A DNA stretch of 35,464 nucleotides, taken from positions 1 to 35,464 of the forward strand of contig JAFVQP010000185.1 in the NCBI GenBank assembly GCA_017504735.1, read 5' to 3'. Shown in pieces: positions 7,967-16,642 of the stretch. Under the pieces are notes generated by a model that saw nothing but the letters and a program-made list of their open reading frames with translations, made no database searches and had not been told where the DNA came from. Both the position numbers and the translations under genes were made by a program. Each line of letters starts with the position of its first letter. The first letter of the stretch is position 1. Source of the stretch: Clostridia bacterium (GTDB lineage: Bacteria > Bacillota_A > Clostridia > Christensenellales > Borkfalkiaceae).

Positions 7967-8659
7967 ATGAAAAAACTCAACAAATTTTTCGTCCTTATCT
8001 CCCTCGTACTTGTGTGTGCGTTGCTTAACACCATCGTCTTTTTAACGGTGGATAAAGCGCGCTTGAACACCTCCGCCTTTTGGTTGGCTTGGGGCTTTGC
8101 AACCCCCTGGAATTTGGCAATGGCAATTGGCTTACACCTTTGGGCAAGCAAGAAACCAGACGACGCCTTGATAAAAATGCCTGCGGCGTATTATATTTGC
8201 GCAACGTTTGGCGGCGCGTACTTGCTCCTTGGTGCAATTTTCATGTATGCAAACATTGAAAAAATCACGTTGCTTTTGATTTTGGAATTAATTGTAACGG
8301 TTGCATACCTCATCATGACCTTCTACGTATGCTTGGCAGGCAACCACATTGCCCAAAGCGAGAAGGAAACGAAACAAAAGGTGTTTTTTATCCGTATGCT
8401 TCAATCGAACGTTGCTTCCTGTGTGCCGATGGTAAATAACCCCGACATAAAAGCGGCGCTGGAAGAATTGTCGGAAAAAATCCATTACAGCGACCCCATG
8501 GGCCATGCTTCGCTTGCTATGGTAGAAGGCGAGCTTGCCTCCACCATCGATGAAATTGCAAGCAAGCTCGCAACGGGAGATGAAGACGTCGAAGCCTTGG
8601 TCAAGAAAGCAGAAATGCAGTTGGCGCGCAGAAATAGCCAATGCTTAATGTTGAAGTAA
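7967..8659 (+). CDS. polytopic membrane protein of unknown function, four predicted TM segments
   Basis: I do not recognise this 230-residue protein. Hydrophobic segments lie at about residues 8-29, 38-58, 70-92 and 98-122. A cytoplasmic helical tail of about 105 residues follows, rich in Glu, Lys and Ala (ALEELSEKIHYSDPMG, later VEALVKKAEMQLARR). The tail looks coiled-coil-like and could mediate assembly. The gene begins 16 bp after the SPFH gene with a good GAAGGAGA ribosome binding site and is followed 3 bp later by yidD, so it belongs to the same transcript. The SPFH, YidD and giant-protein neighbours suggest a role at the membrane, but no enzyme motif is visible. Confidence 0.8.
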   Translation: MKKLNKFFVLISLVLVCALLNTIVFLTVDKARLNTSAFWLAWGFATPWNLAMAIGLHLWASKKPDDALIKMPAAYYICATFGGAYLLLGAIFMYANIEKITLLLILELIVTVAYLIMTFYVCLAGNHIAQSEKETKQKVFFIRMLQSNVASCVPMVNNPDIKAALEELSEKIHYSDPMGHASLAMVEGELASTIDEIASKLATGDEDVEALVKKAEMQLARRNSQCLMLK

Positions 8660-8662
8660 GTT

Positions 8663-9037
8663 ATGAAAGGTCAAATCCGCGAAGTTAAAATATGGGATTT
8701 ATTCATGTACGTAGTTGCCCCTGCAGGGATTGCCGCCCTACTTTGGACGGTACTGCGTATGGTATATATACAATACATACCTCTCCGCCCTTGGATATTT
8801 TACACCGTGGCAGGTGTAATCAGCTACTTTCTTTTAAAGCGTTTTGTCATCGGTTTGGTGTTATTGTATAAAGTGTGTGCGCCGATGGAAGTGCGTGGCA
8901 GATGTCGATTTGAACCGACCTGCTCCACTTACATGATCATGGCGATATTGAAATATGGATTGGTGTATGGTGTTTTTAAAGGCATCCGCCGTGTGTTGAG
9001 GTGCAAGCCCCCCAACGGCGGCGTCGATTACCCTTAA
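8663..9037 (+). CDS. yidD: membrane protein insertion efficiency factor YidD, with N-terminal TM extension
   Basis: The C-terminal half (about residues 66-124) carries the YidD signature: LLYKV, APMEVRGRCRFEPTCSTY with its two conserved Cys residues, then KGIRRVLRCKPPNGGVDYP at the end. YidD helps YidC insert proteins into the membrane. Typical YidD proteins are 70-90 residues and begin just before this motif. This one has about 60 extra residues with two hydrophobic segments (about 14-33 and 43-60). It starts 3 bp after the previous stop codon with only a weak ribosome binding site, so it probably depends on translational coupling. yidD normally lies next to rnpA and yidC, so its position within an SPFH operon is unusual and suggests a specialised second copy (inference). 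Confidence 0.88.
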   Translation: MKGQIREVKIWDLFMYVVAPAGIAALLWTVLRMVYIQYIPLRPWIFYTVAGVISYFLLKRFVIGLVLLYKVCAPMEVRGRCRFEPTCSTYMIMAILKYGLVYGVFKGIRRVLRCKPPNGGVDYP

Positions 9038-9089
9038 ACCCCATCATGAATTATAGAAAAAATATTTAAATTGATAGGAGGATAGAATT

Positions 9090-12000
9090 TTGAGCGAACA
9101 GTTAACTGGATTTTGCCCGAATTGCGGCAATAAACTCGTTTATGCAAAAAACGACACAACAGTTACGTGCTACGCATGCGACAGCGTAATCAATGCGGAA
9201 GAATTTTCCGGCAAGGCGTCGTCGAGCGTAGCGAATGAAGGTTTGGGCGCAGTAGCGGCTTCCATGCCTTTGATGATGATGGGGTTTGATAACCCTGAAT
9301 CGGGGATTGTATTCATCGAAAACTTCTTCGATAATTACGATTGGGAAACCTATATGGAAGATACGGATCTTGCCATCCCCGAAATTGCAGAGGTTGTTAA
9401 AAACAACAAGATGAAGAATGGTGCATGCGCAACTTCTTGGTACTTGGATTATAAAGCACTTGCTTATCCCGTACGTAAGAAGATTGAAGGCTTGGCAATG
9501 CTCCAAGATAAAATGGCGGCGTTGTACAACCCCGTAGATTCGACAAATGCTTTAGAAGTATTTGACGTTTTCCGCAGAATTTGCTCCGTTTTGAAAGATC
9601 AGGAAGCTGATATTTTCAAACAGTTGGAAACGGCAATCAAGTATGCTGAGAAATTCTCGTTAGACGCCGATCTTCTCGCTGAAATGAACAACGATTTCGA
9701 CAGCTTGAAAAACTTGTTTGAAAACGAAGTTTTCATTGCGAAAGAAATCAACGAAGTTGCAGGTTATTTGTCCGCTGCTAAGGAAGCTAGCCGTAAGATC
9801 GCTGACGATTTGATGTACAACAAAGGCATCAATGCAGAAAGCATTTACGAAAGTGCACTTATGAAATACAACGATGGCTCGCCCAACAAAAATGCGGCGT
9901 TGTCCCTCTTTGAACAAGTTCGCGGCTACGAAGACAGCGTAGAGTACATCAAGAAAATTAACCAATACTTTAACTTTAACGACGAAGTTTACCGCGCATT
10001 CGGTAAGCACTTCATCTACAAGTCGGAAGATTATGCCCCTACCCTTGATATTAAGCAGTTGAAGGCAAAGGGTTGCAGCATGTTCCAAAAGAAAGCCGCT
10101 GCACCTACGGAAGACGCTCCTCAGCCCGTAAAAGCACTTTCCCTTTACGAAATCGTAGATGGTAAACCTGCCAAAGAAGCTACCATTAAGGGTATCGTTA
10201 AAATTATTACCTGCTACGGCAGCCGTTTGTACTACATTAAATCGAACGCAGGTATCCACTGCTTCGATATCTATTCCCGTACGGAAACCTGTATTTGCAA
10301 AGGTGAAGACGCTGATTTCATCATTGATAAGTGCAAGATTATGAGTGACGGTTCTTCCTTCTACATGGTAAAATTGTACAAGGAAGAAAAAGCTGCAGCA
10401 CTTGCAAAGAAAGGTTGCTCCTTGTTGCAGGGCAAAGGTAAAAATAAGAAGGGTGCAACGAGCGACAAATCTTCCCTTGCTGAAAACCACGTATTAAACC
10501 CTTATTGCGTTGTTGTTGTAGATATGAAGAGCAACACCTGCAATATGGTTATTAAAGAAATGGCAGAATTCGAACGCAACTACGGCGATAAGATTTTCTA
10601 CTACTATTCCTACAAACCCGAAATCGTACAGTCTGGCTGTATGAGCAAGTTTAAGAAGGTGGAAGAACCCGAAGCGAAGAAACGCCTTATGGTTTGCGAC
10701 CTTACGACAAAGACCAGCAAGGAAATCAGCGAAGATTGTCAGCTTCACACCGTTTCCGGCGATTGCATCCTCTACTCGATGTGGAGACCCAACCGTTACA
10801 ACAAGGATTTGCATTCGTACAACCTTGAAATGAACGTTGATACCCTTATCGAAAAGAATATTTACAACTACTTCAACGTATTTGAAGGTAAAGTTTACTA
10901 CACCGTTGGTAACGACAAATACGCACCTCTCGTTCGTAACAACCTTGACGGTACCGAACGTATTGAAGTTATGCCCAACGTTCAAAACATCATTTGCGAA
11001 CGCGGCGGTTGGTTGTACGTACAAAAAGGCTCCAACAGCAACTCTGTTCTCGCAAAAGTTAGCGCAGACGGCACAAAACGCGTTGTTATCTGTACGCAGG
11101 TTAGCAAGTTTGTTCGCTTCGAAGGCAACTACTTATACTACGTAGATATTTATAACAACCTTCGCGTTGTTCGTATCGATGGTAAAGGCAACCGTAAGCT
11201 TGCAGAAAACATCAACAAGATTTTCCCTTGCGAAGACGGTTTGTACTACACTCGTCAAGAAAAAGTCTCCGCAAAAGACTCCGCACTTTCCTTGTACTTC
11301 ATGGACAAGGACGGCCGCAACATCAAGAAGATGGTATTCGACGTGGATTACGTTCAAAACGACCAACCTACGAACACCCTCTACCACTCCAAGACGGAAA
11401 ACGTACGCTTCAAGGTATATGCGCCTAAACAGGAAGACAAGGCTACTTACGAATTCCATAAGATTACGAAGTACTCTATCCTTGACAAAGCTACCGGCGA
11501 AAGCAAATTGTTCCTTACCCTCGGTTGGCCTTCCAGCGAAACGAAAGCAGGCTGCTTGAAGAAGAAATCAGTTGCTATGATTTACGAAGAAGCGCCCGTT
11601 CGCCCTACGTATGAACGTGAAGATATCACCGATACGACCAACCCTGAAGACGTGGCTTTGGACGCGCCTGCAGCAATGAAGTTGCCTGGCTGTATCCCTG
11701 AAAAATCGGGTTGCGCAACCCTATTAAAATCAGCTGGAGGAAAAACCAACCTCCCAAATAATGGCGGTAAGCAGTCCGCCAAAACAAAACTGTTCTCGAT
11801 GAAATCGACCAAGTCGGCTGCAAAGTCGACTTCGTCGGCAAAATCGAAAAAGGCGGTAAAAGTTGAGCCTAAAACCTTGATGTTAAGCCTCGCTGTGTAC
11901 GTCTTGTTAGCACTTGGGATTATGACGTTAATCAAACGCACCAACTACCACTATATGGGACATGGTCTCGTAGGAATGTTGTGGCCTGTTTTGATTGGTT

Positions 12001-13061
12001 TGCTCTGCGCAGCTATTGCACTTGCATTGCTCGGTATTCTTCCCCTGAATTTGAACAAGGTGAAGGGTGGAAAGGTCCTCGCAGTATTCTATATTGTGAC
12101 GGCACTTCTTTGGATTGCTACGGGTTTTGTAGGTATGGGTTTTAGCTCTTCTAGTGTTTCCAACGACAATCATAAAGGAAGTATTTATACAAATCAAAGC
12201 AACTATGTCTATGTAGCAGATGGTGAAGAAGCACATTATTCCTTGTACATTTCGGAAAGCGGTGAATATCTTTTCAAGCTCAGCAACTGTTATGATGACG
12301 TGTATATCTATACGGATGCTAACGGCAGTACCTATCTCGATTCTAGCAACAATTACCAAGCAGTTATTGATTTGTACAGCGGTACCAACGATATCACCGT
12401 CAAGTATGTTTCGTCTTATACAAGCGGTAGCTTCAATTTGACGGTTTCGAAGTACGAACCCTTCGCAGAAAACGCAACCAAGATTGTAGGCACGCCTTCT
12501 ATGGGCCAAGACAACACTTACTCGGTATCCGTAAGCACTTCAAACGTTAGATGGTTCGAATTGATTGCCCCTCAATCAGGCTACTATACCTTCTCGTTGG
12601 ACAGCTACGATGCTTATATGGTTGCTTATACCAATGAAGATGATACTGGTAACGAACACACTTCTAGTTTCCAGGTATATCTTGATGAAGGAGATTTCTA
12701 TTTCATTAAGATAAAAGGCAACACGAGTTATTCTACCAGCGTAGATTTTACCGTAAGCGGCGCAGGCTTGACCTCTGACAACGCTATCGAGATGTCTAAT
12801 AATTCTTCCTATGACGTATATATCGCTGAAGGCGGTTACGTTTGGTTGAAATTCTATGCATACTCTGGTTATACGTATTCCGTATCCGTAGGTTCCAATT
12901 ATACCAATACCTATATCTATAATGGAAGTGGTTATACGGAAAACAATTACAGTGGATATACTTATTCGACAAGCGCATCCTCGTCCTATGGTGAATACTT
13001 CTACGTACGCATCAATGCGACAACTGGCGGTAACGTTTCGGTATCCCTTTCTCGTTCCTAA
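9090..13061 (+). CDS. giant protein: zinc ribbon, helical region, beta-propeller, three TMs, extracytoplasmic PPC-like repeats
   Basis: This 1323-residue protein starts at TTG 9090 with an excellent AGGAGG 8 bp upstream. A zinc ribbon lies at the N-terminus (Cys 9, 12, 27, 30). A helical region spans about 60-300. A propeller of DUF5050-like blades spans about 345-850, with patterns such as NLDGTERIEV and VRIDGKGNRKL. A Lys/Ser-rich linker runs about 880-925. Three TMs are at about 930-949, 958-983 and 996-1018. Residues 1030-1323 form three repeats of about 95 residues, rich in Tyr, Ser and Thr, resembling pre-peptidase C-terminal (PPC) domains. The topology puts the zinc ribbon and propeller inside and the PPC-like repeats outside. 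Basic, Cys-containing loops interrupt the propeller (Cys 329, 443, 517, 822). It is the last gene of the SPFH operon. Function unknown; a transmembrane sensor or scaffold is plausible. Confidence 0.85.
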   Translation: MSEQLTGFCPNCGNKLVYAKNDTTVTCYACDSVINAEEFSGKASSSVANEGLGAVAASMPLMMMGFDNPESGIVFIENFFDNYDWETYMEDTDLAIPEIAEVVKNNKMKNGACATSWYLDYKALAYPVRKKIEGLAMLQDKMAALYNPVDSTNALEVFDVFRRICSVLKDQEADIFKQLETAIKYAEKFSLDADLLAEMNNDFDSLKNLFENEVFIAKEINEVAGYLSAAKEASRKIADDLMYNKGINAESIYESALMKYNDGSPNKNAALSLFEQVRGYEDSVEYIKKINQYFNFNDEVYRAFGKHFIYKSEDYAPTLDIKQLKAKGCSMFQKKAAAPTEDAPQPVKALSLYEIVDGKPAKEATIKGIVKIITCYGSRLYYIKSNAGIHCFDIYSRTETCICKGEDADFIIDKCKIMSDGSSFYMVKLYKEEKAAALAKKGCSLLQGKGKNKKGATSDKSSLAENHVLNPYCVVVVDMKSNTCNMVIKEMAEFERNYGDKIFYYYSYKPEIVQSGCMSKFKKVEEPEAKKRLMVCDLTTKTSKEISEDCQLHTVSGDCILYSMWRPNRYNKDLHSYNLEMNVDTLIEKNIYNYFNVFEGKVYYTVGNDKYAPLVRNNLDGTERIEVMPNVQNIICERGGWLYVQKGSNSNSVLAKVSADGTKRVVICTQVSKFVRFEGNYLYYVDIYNNLRVVRIDGKGNRKLAENINKIFPCEDGLYYTRQEKVSAKDSALSLYFMDKDGRNIKKMVFDVDYVQNDQPTNTLYHSKTENVRFKVYAPKQEDKATYEFHKITKYSILDKATGESKLFLTLGWPSSETKAGCLKKKSVAMIYEEAPVRPTYEREDITDTTNPEDVALDAPAAMKLPGCIPEKSGCATLLKSAGGKTNLPNNGGKQSAKTKLFSMKSTKSAAKSTSSAKSKKAVKVEPKTLMLSLAVYVLLALGIMTLIKRTNYHYMGHGLVGMLWPVLIGLLCAAIALALLGILPLNLNKVKGGKVLAVFYIVTALLWIATGFVGMGFSSSSVSNDNHKGSIYTNQSNYVYVADGEEAHYSLYISESGEYLFKLSNCYDDVYIYTDANGSTYLDSSNNYQAVIDLYSGTNDITVKYVSSYTSGSFNLTVSKYEPFAENATKIVGTPSMGQDNTYSVSVSTSNVRWFELIAPQSGYYTFSLDSYDAYMVAYTNEDDTGNEHTSSFQVYLDEGDFYFIKIKGNTSYSTSVDFTVSGAGLTSDNAIEMSNNSSYDVYIAEGGYVWLKFYAYSGYTYSVSVGSNYTNTYIYNGSGYTENNYSGYTYSTSASSSYGEYFYVRINATTGGNVSVSLSRS

Positions 13062-13118
13062 GAATAGACACGTGAACGCTTAAGTACAATTAAAAATTTC
13101 TATTTATAGAAAAGTTTT

Positions 13119-13150
13119 AGCCCGACGGGAAATCCCGTCGGGCTTTTTTT
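13119..13150 (+). terminator. strong rho-independent terminator of the SPFH operon
   Basis: A perfect 12-bp inverted repeat (AGCCCGACGGGA and TCCCGTCGGGCT, two bases apart) is followed by a T run. It lies about 60 bp after the giant gene and before the convergent ZIP gene. Confidence 0.95.
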
Positions 13151-13186
13151 ACAAGATATTCTTTTGTGTATTTGTTGTAATGCCGA

Positions 13187-13939
13187 TTATGCGAGCAGGA
13201 CGTCCATAACCAGCATCAAGCAAAAACCAACCAACAACGCGTACGTTGCGCCTCGCTCGCTACCGTGCGCATGCGTTTCAGGGATCATTTCATCGCTGAT
13301 AACGTACAACATCGTACCGCCTGCAAATGCCAATGCGAAAGGCAAAATCACCGAGGCAATGCTTACCGCAAAATATCCGATTAAGGTACCTACTACTTCC
13401 ACAAGCCCCGTAGCCATCGCAATGATTAAGGTCTTCTTCTTCGAAACCCCTGCCGACAGCATCGGCGCAATAATGACCATGCCTTCGGGGATATTTTGTA
13501 AAGCAATTCCTGCGGCGATAATCATTGCCTGCGTCGTATTATCCGACCCAAAACCAACCCCTGCCGCAATTCCTTCAGGTAAGTTGTGTATCGCAATCGC
13601 CATCACAAACAACAAGATCTTATTGAGGTTTGCATTGTTGTGCGACTCGATCTCCGTCCCTATCATTTTGTGTAAATGCGGTACAAGCTTATCAATCAAA
13701 TTTAAGCATACAGCCCCCGCAAAAATACCCAAAACGGTGACGAGCAATCCCCAATCTCCCCCGTTTTCCAACGACGGTAAAATTAAGCCAACCACCGATG
13801 CGGCAAGCATAACCCCCGCAGCAAAGGATAGTACAATATCTGAAAACTTGTGTGATAAGTTTTTAAACAAGAACCCGATTAGCGCGCCGATAATCGTTGC
13901 ACCGCCAACGCCAAGCGCAGTCAATAATACTTCTTCCAT
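13187..13939 (-). CDS. ZIP-family divalent metal transporter (ZupT-like)
   Basis: This 250-residue membrane protein has about eight hydrophobic segments. It carries the paired ZIP motifs in TM4 and TM5: HNLPEG at 118-123 and QNIPEG at 148-153. These supply the His, Asn and Glu ligands of the transport site. A further acidic/His cluster, DEMIPETH, lies at 216-223. The length and motif spacing fit the ZupT/GufA branch, which imports zinc, iron or manganese into the cytoplasm. The gene stands alone, convergent with the SPFH operon. The ribosome binding site before ATG 13939 is weak (AGGAT) and I see no convincing promoter with a matching spacer. Substrate preference cannot be read from the sequence. 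Confidence 0.93.
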   Translation of the reverse strand: MEEVLLTALGVGGATIIGALIGFLFKNLSHKFSDIVLSFAAGVMLAASVVGLILPSLENGGDWGLLVTVLGIFAGAVCLNLIDKLVPHLHKMIGTEIESHNNANLNKILLFVMAIAIHNLPEGIAAGVGFGSDNTTQAMIIAAGIALQNIPEGMVIIAPMLSAGVSKKKTLIIAMATGLVEVVGTLIGYFAVSIASVILPFALAFAGGTMLYVISDEMIPETHAHGSERGATYALLVGFCLMLVMDVLLA

Positions 13940-13976
13940 AACATTTTATCCTGTCTATTTTTTTCATTCAACGCAT

Positions 13977-14010
13977 ACCTGCCCCCTTCCTTTTAAGGTT
14001 TTTGGCAGGT
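13977..14010. repeat. imperfect inverted repeat upstream of the ZIP gene
   Basis: Arms ACCTGCC (13977-13983) and GGCAGGT (14004-14010) enclose a second small palindrome, CCTTTTAAGG. No T run follows on either strand, so it is not a standard terminator. It could be a metal-responsive operator or a structured leader of the ZIP gene (inference). The left arm is part of a word shared with other sites in the window. Confidence 0.4.
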
Positions 14011-14033
14011 TTCGTTATGTAAAAATCGTTTTC

Positions 14034-14047
14034 GTTTCACATGAAAC
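14034..14047. promoter_or_regulatory. candidate parS-like ParB site, one mismatch in the 14-bp core
   Basis: GTTTCACATGAAAC is an intergenic palindrome that matches the parS core GTTTCACGTGAAAC at 13 of 14 positions. The mismatch is in the central CG. The flanking bases (C and T) also differ from the 16-bp consensus. No parAB genes are present in the window. Confidence 0.35.
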
Positions 14048-14062
14048 TTTTTAAAGATGCTA

Positions 14063-16642
14063 TTATATTTTATGCGTGATACTACGGCTTTCGTGACAAC
14101 AGAAATAGAGGATTTGCCGTGTTTTCGCAAGGTCCGCCATCAACGCCGCCGTACGCGACATATGTTCTTCGTCCAAATGCACAAACGGATCGTCCATGAT
14201 AATAAACGGTTGTTCATTGGGATACATATTATCAATCAACGCAAGGCGCAAGCACAACGCGCAAAGGCTTCTTTCGCCCGTACTCAGGTGCTTATCACTG
14301 CGTTCTTCGCCGCCGCGTTCGAACTTCACGTGATAGTCACTATCCATGATCACTTTTTCATCCAAAACACGCTCCAACGCCTCCGCATAGACGGAAAACT
14401 TATCCTTAATCGGCGCAATATACTTGTCCTTTAAGGCCTTTTCAGCCTCTTTCAACGCATCAATCGTGTCGGACAAAAGTTGATGCTTATCCTTGTAAAG
14501 TTTCAACGTTTCTTCCGCTTGCTCCAGCTCGTTTTCCACGTCAGGAAGCTTCTCCACTTCACGCTCCGTTTCCGCAATGCGCTTGTCGCAATCAGCCAGT
14601 TGCTTTCTTGCAATAGATAATGTATTATGCAGCTCGTCAGAATCCGTTTCTTCCCCCTCAGGGCGTTCCGTCAATCCGTTTTCCGCTTTGTAGGTTTCCA
14701 ACTTTTGCTGTAAAGTTAACCACTCATTTTTTGCCGTTTCCCAGCCCTTACAGTCCATTTCAAGAGCGTTCAACCCAGCCATGGTACCTGCATTTTCATT
14801 TAACGCATAGTTTTCCAAAATTTCAGCAAGCGTCTTGTTGTATTGTAAAATACGTGCGCTTGTATCGCTTTCCTTCGCATTTGCCGCAGCTTTATCCGCT
14901 TGCAAAGACGTATATTGCGCCTTCATTGCAAGCAAACGATTTAACCCGCTTTGCAACTCTGTGCCGGCTTCGCCATAGCTTTGTAAGAATGCCTGCACGT
15001 CAGCAGCAAGCGTTTCCATTTCAGCCGATAATGCTTTCACCTGCAAACCGCACGCCTCTTTTGCGGAAACCTGCGCTTGATAAGTACGCACGTCCTCTTC
15101 CAAGGTGGTAAAATCATACAACACGCCTGCAGGACTATAATAGCCATAAGGGACGGTAAATATGCGGATTTTTTCCTCTAGCATGCGCATTTCTGCTTGC
15201 AGGGATGCAATTTTTACCGTCACGTCCGCGGATGGCATTGCCGCGCTCATCGGCTTTTTCACCAACAATAAGACGCCAAATATCATAAAGAGCATCGGCC
15301 CGCCTATCGTCAACAGCATCCCAACAAAAAATTGCTGTAAAGCGAACATCAGCCCGCCTACCGCTGCGCACAACGCCGCCAAAATCCACAAGAAATGAAT
15401 TTTCCCTCTGTTTTTTTGTACCGTTTGCACAGGCGCAACGTTCAACAACGAAGCATGCAATTCTTTAAGCTGTGCATCTTTTGCCTTATACTCTTCGATA
15501 AGCTGTCTATTTTGCAAGATGCTTTCTTCTGTAGGAAGCTTGTCCGCAAAACGTTTCTCTATCTCTTTTTCTTTCGCAGTCAGTTCGCTATTTTGCAGGT
15601 TATCACGCTCCGCTTTTAACGAGGCAAGACGGGTCAAATTTTGCTGTTTTTTAGCAATATCCTCATCCCTGGGTGCCCCATTTTTAAATTTTACCGTTAA
15701 TTCAGAGAGTGTTTTTCCCTTGTCCTCACCAAAGCCTACCGCTTGCAACGACCCCGTCAAACGATTCACCTCTTGCACGCAATCACGCATGGTTTCACGC
15801 TCGTCCGCGCTCGGTACGCCCTTCGGATATTGCGCCTCATACGCTTGTACCTGCGTACACTTTTCCCTCGCCTGCGCTGTAAGGCTGTCGAAATTTTTCC
15901 ATTTTTGCACAACCACTTCACGCTCGTTGGCGAGCTTCACCGCCCTTTCCATCAACGTGATTTCCTTGGACAAACGTTCTCGCTCTACGTATTCCTCCGC
16001 CAGGCTGTTGCTCATATCCTTCAGGTTTTGAATCCGACCGTTCAAAGCAAGCGTTTCCGCTTTTTTCAAACTAATTAAATCGTTGTTGCCTCGCCCTGCT
16101 TTTAACTGCTTTTTCGCCTTTTCCAAGCTCGCAAGCGCCACCTCAAAATCGTTATCCTCACCGCCTTCCGCATCACGGTTTAACTTTTCGTTGATGCTGT
16201 AGGTCGACTCTATCTCAATTTCGTCCGCGGTGATAAACACCGTCTTTTTAAAGGATTCTTCGTCCAAGCCGAATACCTCTTTGCCGATATCTTCGCCAAA
16301 GCCCGTAAACGGAACGCTGTCGCAATATACCTTCAACTCGTCGTCTTTTGCGCTCTTTTTATCAAAAAAACGCTCGATTTTGTAGGTTTTCCCCTGCATT
16401 TCAAAGGTCAAATTCCCACCAAACTTTCCACCGTTGAACGGGTAGAAATGCTGTCTATCGTCAAAAGTTTTCGTGCGTGCGGTAACCGTTGGCAAGCCAT
16501 AAAACATCGCACGGATAAAGGATGCTAGCGTGGTTTTACCAAAGCCGTTCTTCTCGCAAAATTCCGTCACGCCTGCGTCAAATTTTCCGTCTTGGTTGTG
16601 GATTTTACCATAATTTTCTATATGATAGGAAAGCAGTTTCAT
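14063..16642 (-). CDS. SbcC/YhaN-like SMC-type ATPase of DNA repair
   Basis: This 859-residue ATPase has its two ATP-binding halves at the ends, joined by long coiled coils, as in SbcC/Rad50 and B. subtilis YhaN. The Walker A region at 30-38 reads EKNGFGKTT, with Glu in place of the first Gly. The ABC signature LSTGE is near residue 786 and Walker B (FIIMDDP) near 812. Coiled coil fills about 170-410 and 480-780. A hydrophobic hairpin of two TM-like segments lies at about 417-466, where SbcC has its zinc hook; YhaN relatives also carry it, which suggests membrane attachment. The start overlaps the SbcD-like stop by ATGA and is preceded by AGGAGG, so the two subunits are translationally coupled. 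Together they should process DNA ends or hairpins. Confidence 0.9.
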   Translation of the reverse strand: MKLLSYHIENYGKIHNQDGKFDAGVTEFCEKNGFGKTTLASFIRAMFYGLPTVTARTKTFDDRQHFYPFNGGKFGGNLTFEMQGKTYKIERFFDKKSAKDDELKVYCDSVPFTGFGEDIGKEVFGLDEESFKKTVFITADEIEIESTYSINEKLNRDAEGGEDNDFEVALASLEKAKKQLKAGRGNNDLISLKKAETLALNGRIQNLKDMSNSLAEEYVERERLSKEITLMERAVKLANEREVVVQKWKNFDSLTAQAREKCTQVQAYEAQYPKGVPSADERETMRDCVQEVNRLTGSLQAVGFGEDKGKTLSELTVKFKNGAPRDEDIAKKQQNLTRLASLKAERDNLQNSELTAKEKEIEKRFADKLPTEESILQNRQLIEEYKAKDAQLKELHASLLNVAPVQTVQKNRGKIHFLWILAALCAAVGGLMFALQQFFVGMLLTIGGPMLFMIFGVLLLVKKPMSAAMPSADVTVKIASLQAEMRMLEEKIRIFTVPYGYYSPAGVLYDFTTLEEDVRTYQAQVSAKEACGLQVKALSAEMETLAADVQAFLQSYGEAGTELQSGLNRLLAMKAQYTSLQADKAAANAKESDTSARILQYNKTLAEILENYALNENAGTMAGLNALEMDCKGWETAKNEWLTLQQKLETYKAENGLTERPEGEETDSDELHNTLSIARKQLADCDKRIAETEREVEKLPDVENELEQAEETLKLYKDKHQLLSDTIDALKEAEKALKDKYIAPIKDKFSVYAEALERVLDEKVIMDSDYHVKFERGGEERSDKHLSTGERSLCALCLRLALIDNMYPNEQPFIIMDDPFVHLDEEHMSRTAALMADLAKTRQILYFCCHESRSITHKI

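Noticed and set aside
13910..13975. Promoter TTGAAT-N17-TAAAAT just before the ZIP gene
   Set aside because: Its -10 box ends three bases before the start codon, so transcription would begin inside the gene.
13977..14010. Terminator of the SbcDC operon or ZIP gene
   Set aside because: The inverted repeat is not followed by a T run on either strand.
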